47,940 nt of DNA, taken from NCBI RefSeq assembly GCF_030464885.1, contig NZ_JALPRJ010000063.1:1-47940 (forward strand), written 5' to 3'. This DNA comes from Caballeronia sp. SEWSISQ10-4 2. Its GTDB lineage: Bacteria; Pseudomonadota; Gammaproteobacteria; Burkholderiales; Burkholderiaceae. The notes below the pieces were generated by a model. The model was not told the origin of the DNA, ran no database searches, and worked only from the letters and a program-made list of their open reading frames with translations. The translations under genes and the position numbers were made by a program. Positions 42,431-47,940 of this stretch are shown in pieces. Every line of letters begins with the position of its first letter. Position 1 is the first letter of the stretch.

Positions 42431-43090
42431 CTATCCATGCATGGATTCGAGGGCGGCTTGTACGATCGGCCGCGCCCATTCCGGCGTGGCATTCAACGCA
42501 ACCACATCATCCTGATCGGGAAACACGACCTGACCTTCGAACATCTCCAGCACCAGTACAGGATCGGGAATGTCCTGTCCCGGAGCGGCATCGGCACTGT
42601 TGTCGAAGACCTGCAGGCGGCTGAGTCGCGGCAGTAGTTTGATGAGGTTTGCGCGGGACGTGACCCAACGCTCGCGGATCTTGTTCTCCGGAATAGCGTG
42701 ACCGCTATTGGCGACACGCAATCGTACGCGTTCGATATGTTGTTCAACCGACGAAAGGCCGCAAAACAGCATCACGACATCATGAGTGCTCGAGGCGCTC
42801 GCGAGCATGTCGGGAATCGTCCTGGCGCCTAACGTGGTCTCGAAGGCGTAGTTCTGACCATTCGCCATGGCCGCTTCAAGTTGAGCGCGGCCGGTCTCCC
42901 AGGCGCGGCTATTGGCTTCGGCGGAAGTCAGGCCGAATTGCGCCATCAACTCGCGCGCAAAGGTGTCGGGATTGAACCAGGTGAGGCCATGTTCGACCAG
43001 CATGGCGCCACCCACTGAGCTTTTGCCGGCGCCATTGACGCCGGCGAGGACGAAGATGAAGGGCCGCGTTGCTGTACCGCCAGCGGGCAT
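42431..43090 (-). CDS. Zeta-like kinase toxin (P-loop, AAA family)
   Basis: The product is 219 residues: Walker A GVNGAGKSS near residue 17, then WFNPDTFARELMAQFGLTSAEANSRAWETGRAQLEAAMANGQNYAFETTLGARTIPDML, the zeta-toxin pattern with the Asp/Arg substrate-binding and FETT elements. It also has MLFCGLSSVEQHIERVRLRVANSGHAIPENKIRERWVTSRANL, the lid with arginines. Zeta toxins phosphorylate UDP-N-acetylglucosamine or related metabolites. The antitoxin gene upstream overlaps by one base (TGATG). Small size and chromosomal position fit the short zeta/UNAG-kinase-like relatives. Confidence 0.82.
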   Translation of the reverse strand: MPAGGTATRPFIFVLAGVNGAGKSSVGGAMLVEHGLTWFNPDTFARELMAQFGLTSAEANSRAWETGRAQLEAAMANGQNYAFETTLGARTIPDMLASASSTHDVVMLFCGLSSVEQHIERVRLRVANSGHAIPENKIRERWVTSRANLIKLLPRLSRLQVFDNSADAAPGQDIPDPVLVLEMFEGQVVFPDQDDVVALNATPEWARPIVQAALESMHG

Positions 43091-43437
43091 CAGTACGACG
43101 CACCGGCCTTAGGCCGCTTCGTCAAAACGCCCTTCGCGTCGAACAACGACTTGAGTTTCTGAGCGGCATCGGGTTGCTGCAGCACAGCCAGGCGCGCGTT
43201 GAACCGGCTAGTCAATTCATCCAGCGCGGTTTGCTCCCGCGCCTTGAGCGCCTGAATCTCTTCAGTGAGCTGTTGGTACGTGCCGGCATCCAGCAGCACC
43301 ATTTCCACCGCCGAGTGGTTGGTGATGGCCACGCTGCCCGACTGGCGGACCTGCCGCACGAGGTCCGCCCATTTGTTTTTCACTTGGGAAGCGTTCTGAC
43401 GGGGCAGTTCCTGGATATTGGGCAGTTCGGTGATCAT
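43090..43437 (-). CDS. Phd/YefM-type antitoxin of the zeta-like module
   Basis: The protein has 115 residues. The N-terminal half resembles Phd/prevent-host-death antitoxins (QNASQVKNKWADLVRQVRQSGSVAITNHSAVEMVLLDAGTYQQLTEEI). The C-terminal half is a helical or coiled-coil segment (ALKAREQTALDELTSRFNARLAVLQQPDAAQKLKSLFDA) probably used to bind the toxin. It precedes and overlaps the zeta-like gene, the usual antitoxin-first order, and likely represses its own promoter. Pairing a Phd fold with a zeta-like kinase differs from the classical epsilon-zeta modules. Confidence 0.8.
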   Translation of the reverse strand: MITELPNIQELPRQNASQVKNKWADLVRQVRQSGSVAITNHSAVEMVLLDAGTYQQLTEEIQALKAREQTALDELTSRFNARLAVLQQPDAAQKLKSLFDAKGVLTKRPKAGASY

Positions 43438-43762
43438 GGCGGTGTCCTCGGAAGCTGGCTGAATAAGGCAATTATGGCAATAATAGCCAATTTGTCAAAT
43501 CGATCGTGATTTTGCCAATTTAGCCTGAATCTCAGAAACGATTGTTCACTATCTTGAGGTGTTCATTAAGGATGAACAAAACAAATATTTGAACAAAACG
43601 AAAGCCAGATCGCGGCTATTCTGACCACGCCGGCAGTGCGCGACCGGTTGGTCGTGAACATGCTCCAAGGCACGTTTCAGCACAATGCTTATATCCGGCT
43701 TGACGGTTATCTTGCTGAGTTCGAGACAGGGCTGACGTCGGCGTGACAACTTGCCGCCACTA
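43438..43762. other. Toxin-antitoxin promoter region plus possible gene tail
   Basis: Besides the operator, the plus strand from about 43580 to 43746 reads as an open frame ending QGTFQHNAYIRLDGYLAEFE then TGLTSA and stop, with no start codon in good context. It looks like the C-terminal tail of a lost gene, but the family was not recognised. Confidence 0.3.
43475..43489. promoter_or_regulatory. Candidate operator of the toxin-antitoxin operon
   Basis: TGGCAATAATAGCCA, an imperfect inverted repeat with TGGC/GCCA arms in AT-rich sequence, lies 38 bp before the antitoxin start. Related TTGCCAAT and GCCAATTTG words occur within the next 35 bp, as expected for a Phd-type autorepressor site. Confidence 0.4.
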
Positions 43763-45142
43763 TCACTGCGCGTGGAACCTGCGAAATGACGCTCCCGTAT
43801 GCTCGTCCGGCAGCTTCGCGCCGCGGCCAAACAACTTCTCGCGCAGGGTGCCATTGGCGTAAGAAGTCTTGTAGACACCGCGCACTTGCAACTCGGGAAT
43901 CACCAGGTCGATGAAGTCCTCATAGCTTTCCGGCATCACGGTACGTGTCAGATTAAAACCGTCGATGCCGGTTTCATCCATCCAGGATTCCAGCGCGTCA
44001 GCCACCTGAACCGGATCGCCGACGATAGTCGTAAACCGTCCGCCCAGCTTCAATTGATCCAGCAGCCGACGCACGGTCCAGCCGGATTGTCCGTCCGTCA
44101 CGCGTTGCACCGACGACTCTATGCCGCGGCTCTTGTGACCGCCCGGCGGTTCGAGTTCATCGTCGAGATCGAACTTCGAATAATCGATGCCACTGCCCGC
44201 CGCAAAGTGCGCGAGTCCCGCTTCCGCACTTGCATGGCTGGCGTACCCGGCGAACTTCTCCTCGGCTTCGGCAGTGGTGCGTCCCACCACGACAGTGACA
44301 CCCATGAAGACCTTGAGGCCGGCAGGATCGCGGCCTGCTTCGGCCGCTTGCTTGCGCAGTGCATCGACGAGTTTGCGCGTGCCTTCCTTGCTCTGGCTCG
44401 ATACGAACACGCACTCGGCATGACGGATTGCAAACGCCTGACCTCGTCCTGATGAACCTGCCTGGAACAACACCGGCGTGCGTTGAGGCGAGGGCTCGGA
44501 CAAGTGATAGCCCTCTACGTTGTAGTAGCGGCCATGGTGATTGACCTTCTGGATCTTCTGCGGATCGGCGAACACGCGTGCGGCCCGGTCGCGCACGACA
44601 GCGTCGTCTTCCCAACTGCCTTCCCAGAGCTTGTAGGTGATATCGAGGTATTCGTCGGCGCGGTCATAGCGTTCGTCATGTGCTATTTGTTCGGTGAGGC
44701 CCATCGCGCGCGCGGCGCTGTCGAGATAACCCGTCACGATGTTCCAGCCGATCCGCCCTTCGGTCAGGTGATCCAGCGTGGAAAAACGTCGTGCCAGAAG
44801 ATAGGGCGCTTCGTAAGTCAGGTTCACCGTGACGCCGAAACCAAGATGTTGCGTGACGGCCGCCATGGCAGAAACAAGCATCAGGGGATCGTTGACCGGC
44901 AACTGCACCGACTCCTTGAGCGTCACGTCGACCGATTGCTGATAAACGTCGTACACCCCCACGATATCCGCAATAAAGAGCCCGTCGAACAGTCCGCGTT
45001 CGAGCAGTTTCGCGAGATCCGTCCAGTATGAAAGCTTTCGGTAATCTTGTGATCGATCACGCGGATGAGTCCACAAACCATGATTGATGTGACCGACACA
45101 GTTCATGTTGAACGCGTTCAAAAGGATCTTTTTCTTGCTCAT
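43763..45142 (-). CDS. LLM-class flavin monooxygenase, NtaA/SnaA/DszA type
   Basis: This 459-residue protein is of the xenobiotic monooxygenase subgroup: ILLNAFNMNCVGHINHGLWTHPRD at the start, DLAKLLERGLFDGLFIADIVGVYDVY, GFGVTVNLTYEAPYLLARRFSTLDHLTEGRIGWNIVTGYLDSAARAMG, DERYDRADEYLDITYKLWEGSW, NHHGRYYNVEGYHLSEPSPQRTPVLFQAGSSGRGQAFAIRHAECVFV, and DGFNLTRTVMPESYEDFIDLVIPELQ. These are family hallmarks. Relatives oxidise nitrilotriacetate, dibenzothiophene sulfone or similar compounds with FMNH2 from a separate reductase. It stands alone; the nitroreductase at 5434 is far away but could serve. Substrate unknown. Confidence 0.9.
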   Translation of the reverse strand: MSKKKILLNAFNMNCVGHINHGLWTHPRDRSQDYRKLSYWTDLAKLLERGLFDGLFIADIVGVYDVYQQSVDVTLKESVQLPVNDPLMLVSAMAAVTQHLGFGVTVNLTYEAPYLLARRFSTLDHLTEGRIGWNIVTGYLDSAARAMGLTEQIAHDERYDRADEYLDITYKLWEGSWEDDAVVRDRAARVFADPQKIQKVNHHGRYYNVEGYHLSEPSPQRTPVLFQAGSSGRGQAFAIRHAECVFVSSQSKEGTRKLVDALRKQAAEAGRDPAGLKVFMGVTVVVGRTTAEAEEKFAGYASHASAEAGLAHFAAGSGIDYSKFDLDDELEPPGGHKSRGIESSVQRVTDGQSGWTVRRLLDQLKLGGRFTTIVGDPVQVADALESWMDETGIDGFNLTRTVMPESYEDFIDLVIPELQVRGVYKTSYANGTLREKLFGRGAKLPDEHTGASFRRFHAQ

Positions 45143-45504
45143 TGGAGTGGCGCGCGAAGAGAGGAACAGAAGGCGGGGCGAGTGAGCCGTGGCGAAGAAA
45201 ACCGCACAAATACAGCAGTTTTAGCCGCGTTTCAACGCTGAAGGCAGCAGGAATGCTTACACAGCTCTGGCGCGCCGCAAACCATCGAATTTGCATTTGT
45301 ATTCCATGAACGTTGCGATTTTTCGTGCAGCTTCGTGCCCTGCGTGATCGGATCGTAGCGATCCGAAGAGGCAAAACCCAACTGTCGTCAGGGTCAAACC
45401 GGGGAGAAAACGGATTTGCCTCCAACGGGAGTGTCCGGTAAGGTGACGCTTCCACCATGCAGTCGCATGGGCAGTGCGTTGCACCTATCTTTGAGAAAAC
45501 AGAA
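45143..45504. promoter_or_regulatory. Divergent intergenic region, LLM gene versus HU gene
   Basis: About 360 bp carrying both promoters. Open frames in it shadow each other and lack family features. No distinct regulatory site was identified. Confidence 0.35.
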
Positions 45505-45780
45505 ATGAACAAGCAAGAACTCGTTGACGCCGTGGCGTCCGCCACCGGTACGAGCAAAGCCGCAGCCGCTGAAGCTATCGATGCGTTTATCTCTACCGTG
45601 ACGCAAGCCGTTGTCAACGGCGACAGCGTTCAGTTCGTCGGCTTCGGCACCTTCAGCACCGGCGCACGCGCCGCGCGCACGGGCCGCAATCCCAAGACTG
45701 GCGACACCATCCAGATCGCTGCCGCAAAAACGGTCAAGTTTACTGCTGGCAAAGCGTTCAAAGACCTGGTGAACCAGTAA
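45505..45780 (+). CDS. HU-family DNA-binding protein
   Basis: This 91-residue histone-like protein starts at ATG 45505 (MNKQELVDAVASATGTSKAAAAEAIDAFISTVTQAVVNGDSVQFVGFGTFSTGARAARTGRNPKTGDTIQIAAAKTVKFTAGKAFKDLVN). It has the HU helical base, the GFGTF signature and the DNA-minor-groove arm with RxGRNPxTG. It forms dimers that bend DNA and shape the nucleoid. A hairpin follows the stop. It is one of several HU-type genes expected in Burkholderiales and is here surrounded by catabolic genes. Confidence 0.95.
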   Translation: MNKQELVDAVASATGTSKAAAAEAIDAFISTVTQAVVNGDSVQFVGFGTFSTGARAARTGRNPKTGDTIQIAAAKTVKFTAGKAFKDLVNQ

Positions 45781-45791
45781 GAGTGACTGAC

Positions 45792-45822
45792 GCGTCCTTG
45801 CGGGGTTTTTGCGCAAGGACGC
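45792..45822. terminator. Hairpin between convergent HU and FAH genes
   Basis: GCGTCCTTGCG (45792-45802) pairs perfectly with CGCAAGGACGC (45812-45822) around a 9-nt T-rich loop, 12 bp behind the HU stop. It is symmetrical, so it could serve both convergent genes. No strong U-tract follows on the plus strand. Confidence 0.6.
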
Positions 45823-45872
45823 TGTCAGGCAGCGGCTAACATCGTCAGATGAATGCGCTGCATGGATTCACA

Positions 45873-47051
45873 TCAAGAAACGCGTGCGCCATTCAACATG
45901 CCGCGCGCTGCCAGATTGCGATAGAGCGCACGTACCCCGAATGTCCAGGGCGTAATTTCCGTCGATAAACGCACGGTGTTGACGATTGCACCCAGCGACG
46001 GCGTCGAGATGGTCACCACGTCGCTCAGATGATGCGTGAAGCCACCGCCGGCCGTGTCGCGATCCTTGATCGGCGAGAACATCGTGCCGAGAAATAACAT
46101 GAAGCCGTCCGGATACTGATGATGCGCGCCGTGCGTTTGCGCCACGAGGTCCGCTGGATCGCGGCTGATCTCACGCATGTGGCTGACGCCGTCCAGTACG
46201 AAACCATCGTCTGCTCCTTCAATGCGCAGCGACACGCTTGCTTCGCGCACGGTATCGAGCGTGAACGTGCCGTCGAACAGCCGCACGAACGGACCGATCG
46301 CGCATGAACCGTTGTTGTCCTTCGCTTTGCCGAGCAGCAAAGCGGAGCGGCCTTCGATGTCGCGCAGGTTCACGTCGTTGCCGAGCGTTGCACCGACGAT
46401 CGTGCCCGCGCTGTTCACGGCCAGCACGATTTCCGGTTCGGGGTTGTTCCATTTCGACGTCGGATATAAACCCACATCGGCACCGAATCCGACCGACGAC
46501 ATCGGCTGCGATTTGGAGAATACTTCGGCATCCGGACCAATGCCGACTTCCATGTATTGCGACCACGCGCCGCGCCGTTCGAGTTCGGCCTTCAATTTCC
46601 CCGCCGCTTCCGAGCCGGGTTCTATCTTCGATAAATCCGCGCCGATCAACTCGTTGATCATCGAGCGGGTTTCCTGCGCCTTGCTTGCATCGCCGCCTGC
46701 GTGTTCTTCGATCACGCGCTCGAGCAAGCTCACCGCGAACGTCACGCCGCAGGCCTTGATTGCTTGCACGTCGCATGGCGCGAGCAAACGCGTTGCATGG
46801 GTGGATGAATCGAGCGACGCGCGTATCAGGGCGTCGACGGGGCCGAGCGATTCACCCGGCGCGTGACGCGCAATCTCGACTGCATCGTCGAAATCGAAAA
46901 GATCGGCGGTAGTCGCAACCGTCGGCGTGATGTCGAAGACTTCGCCGTGTCGCACGACGACCACCGATGGCCCGTCGATGGGCGCTGGCCGCCAGACGCG
47001 GCCGATCAGCAAGGCGTCGTTTAGATCGGAGGGGAGGAAAGAGTGAGGCAT
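45873..47051 (-). CDS. Fumarylacetoacetate-hydrolase (FAH) family protein
   Basis: This 392-residue protein starts at ATG 47051 with GGAG 9 nt upstream; the longer open frame upstream runs into repeat sequence. The FAH fold is shown by YMEVGIGPDAEVFSKSQPMSSVGFGADVGLYPTSKWNNPEPEIVLAV (metal-binding acidic residues in PEPE), GATLGNDVNLRDIEGRSALLLGKAKDNNGSCAIGPFVRLFD, HHQYPDGFMLFLGTMFSP and GDVVTI-like VVTISTPSLGAIVN. Members hydrolyse or decarboxylate diketo or enol acids in aromatic and sugar-acid catabolism. This long type is often found in sugar-acid (2-keto-3-deoxy) pathways, but its substrate here is not evident. Confidence 0.88.
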   Translation of the reverse strand: MPHSFLPSDLNDALLIGRVWRPAPIDGPSVVVVRHGEVFDITPTVATTADLFDFDDAVEIARHAPGESLGPVDALIRASLDSSTHATRLLAPCDVQAIKACGVTFAVSLLERVIEEHAGGDASKAQETRSMINELIGADLSKIEPGSEAAGKLKAELERRGAWSQYMEVGIGPDAEVFSKSQPMSSVGFGADVGLYPTSKWNNPEPEIVLAVNSAGTIVGATLGNDVNLRDIEGRSALLLGKAKDNNGSCAIGPFVRLFDGTFTLDTVREASVSLRIEGADDGFVLDGVSHMREISRDPADLVAQTHGAHHQYPDGFMLFLGTMFSPIKDRDTAGGGFTHHLSDVVTISTPSLGAIVNTVRLSTEITPWTFGVRALYRNLAARGMLNGARVS

Positions 47052-47194
47052 GTTGCGGGTCTCCAGGGGGATGAGGGTGGGTTTCCGTTCGCACTCGGGG
47101 TTTGGGGCTGGCGGCGCTCGTGGTCGGGGGTGGTGCTGGGTTGCTGCTTTCGGCCTTAGTGGTCTGCGTGAGTTAGCTGTATTTTTTATCACTA

Positions 47195-47372
47195 TTAGCC
47201 ACTGTGCGTGGCGGCACTTCATTTCTTTTTCCAACGGCGAAAAAGAAACAGAAGCAAAGAAAACGCCTCCCAACAATCAGCAAGTTAGCGTCCCTAGCGT
47301 GCAGGCTAGGAGTTTCTGGCACTTAAATAGCACGGTGCTCGCCAGAGCCACGGATGTTTGAACCCCGACCTC
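47195..47372 (+). repeat. Burkholderia-type intergenic repeat, copy 1
   Basis: This copy runs from TTAGCCACTGTGCGTGGCGG through the T-rich/A-rich pair (ATTTCTTTTTCC...GGCGAAAAAGAAAC), AAAACGCCTCCCAACAATCAG and GCACGGTGCTCGCCAGA to GAACCCC. It is nearly identical over its first 100 bases to the reverse complement of 47600-47772. Such sequences with GTGCGTGGCGGCAC next to AAAAAGAAAC are recurrent between genes in Burkholderia-group genomes. It is non-coding and can fold into several stems. Confidence 0.75.
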
Positions 47373-47599
47373 TCCGAACACCGATACCTACACGCTTCGC
47401 CACCAGTGACTGAACCTGCCCAAGGGACACCCGCGCTATCCGCGACCGACCACCTCAAAAATATCCATGCAGTCCATGTACCCACCCCACCATGAAATGA
47501 GGCAACCAGCACACGTCAGGCCGTACTGGTCCGTGGGCTGTGGTGCTTGCCCGAGAGCGTTGGGGGCGAAGCGTGTTCGTGTCAGGATTCGCGAGAAGG

Positions 47600-47772
47600 A
47601 GGGGTTCACACATTATCGAGTCTGGCGAGCACCGTGCTATCAGGTGCCAAAAACTGGGGCCTGCACGCTGGGGACACTAACTTGCTGATTGTTGGGAGGC
47701 GTTTTCTTTGCTTCTGTTTCTTTTTCGCCGTTCGGAAAAAGAAATGACGTGCCGCCACGCACAGTGGCTAAG
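47600..47772 (-). repeat. Burkholderia-type intergenic repeat, copy 2 (inverted)
   Basis: The reverse complement of this stretch matches 47195-47372 closely in the first 100 bases (GCCACTGTGCGTGGCGGCAC, AAAAAGAAACAGAAGC, ACGCCTCCCAACAATCAGC) and more loosely afterwards (AGCACGGTGCTCGCCAGA). The two copies face each other across about 230 bp of unique sequence. The IS256-type element begins directly at its outer end. Confidence 0.75.
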
Positions 47773-47940
47773 AGGGTGTCCCGGATTTTGTGTAAACGGG
47801 TTTTTGTTTAACCCTGTGACATCCGGCCTTCGAACTGGATGGCGAAGCGGTCTAGGGCCGCCTTCCAGTCTCTGATCGGCATCGTCCATTTCTTGCTAAT
47901 GTTGTTCAGCGCCAGGTAAAACAGCTTGAATACGGCGTCG
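47773..47940 (-). mobile_element. IS256-family insertion sequence, one end only
   Basis: The end AGGGTGTCCCGGATTTTGTGTAAA near 47773 resembles IS256-family terminal repeats with the transposase stop 30-40 bp inside. The other end is outside the window. Its outer end coincides with the end of repeat copy 2, so the element probably inserted in or beside that repeat. Confidence 0.7.
47808..47940 (-). CDS. IS256-family transposase, C-terminal end (cut by window edge)
   Basis: The last 43 codons read DAVFKLFYLALNNISKKWTM, then PIRDWKAALDRFAIQFEGRM, SQG and stop (TAA at 47810-47808). The LNNISKKWTMPI..W..AL..FAI.FE.R sequence is the standard C terminus of IS256/Mutator-type transposases. The catalytic DDE part lies outside the window. 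Confidence 0.88.
   Translation of the reverse strand, partial: DAVFKLFYLALNNISKKWTMPIRDWKAALDRFAIQFEGRMSQG

Noticed and set aside
43580..43746. Possible small gene ending LAEFETGLTSA
   Set aside because: No start codon in good context and no recognised family; listed only as a possible gene tail.
1..47940. CRISPR array, rRNA or tRNA genes
   Set aside because: No regularly spaced direct repeats and no RNA gene signatures were seen in the window.

Overview
The window is chromosomal or large-replicon DNA from a Gram-negative betaproteobacterium, most likely a Burkholderiales member of the Paraburkholderia/Caballeronia/Burkholderia group. Evidence is the high GC content, a Burkholderia-like ROK/ABC/LysR gene repertoire, a TonB/ExbBD system and insertion sequences of the IS6, IS256, ISKra4 and IS30 types. 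No tRNA, rRNA or CRISPR array was seen.

Layout. 1-1253: an IS6-family element cut by the window edge has removed the 5' end of a Rieske oxygenase gene. 1426-7478: an SsuABC/TauABC-type transporter operon with an extra membrane-anchored binding-protein-like gene, then a nitroreductase and a flavin-dependent (LLM) monooxygenase, a set typical of organosulfur use. 7866-12746: a small winged-helix protein and a ribose-type ABC transporter (binding protein, double ATPase, two permeases). 13343-18036: rhodanese, serine O-acetyltransferase, XRE regulator, encapsulin shell protein and a cysteine desulfurase with a long disordered N-terminal cargo domain. This is a family 2A encapsulin (SrpI-type) sulfur nanocompartment locus and the highlight of the window. 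18037-19420: gene debris (MocR aminotransferase half, LLM 5' end).

19421-31501: one long minus-strand run holding a TonB-dependent receptor (frameshifted), ExbB, ExbD, TonB, a DUF1868 2H phosphoesterase-like protein, a Tat-exported phospholipase C of the phosphocholine-specific type, UgpB, UgpA, UgpE and a ROK regulator. It reads as a phospholipid or glycerophosphodiester scavenging cluster. The Ugp ATPase gene is missing except for a possible 25-codon stub. 31780-32344: chimeric transposase remnants. 32587-38232: a polar amino-acid ABC transporter diverging from a class V aminotransferase and a LysR regulator with a perfect 13-bp inverted repeat in front of it. 38261-39604: a deleted agmatinase-family gene and a truncated P4-type integrase, a scar of a lost island. 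39780-47051: a Pcm-like methyltransferase, an FAD/NAD(P)-binding protein, a zeta-like kinase toxin with a Phd-type antitoxin, a second LLM monooxygenase (NtaA/DszA type), an HU protein and an FAH-family hydrolase. 47052-47940: two inverted copies of a roughly 175-bp repeat, then the end of an IS256-family element.

How it works together. Sulfonate-type uptake plus LLM monooxygenases would release sulfite from organosulfur. Serine acetyltransferase feeds cysteine synthesis. The cysteine desulfurase packed in the encapsulin shell, with a rhodanese, would move or store sulfane sulfur. The middle of the window would degrade phosphatidylcholine-like lipids and import the products. Many broken genes at the junctions show that this is a recombination-prone accessory region. 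All functions are read from sequence alone.
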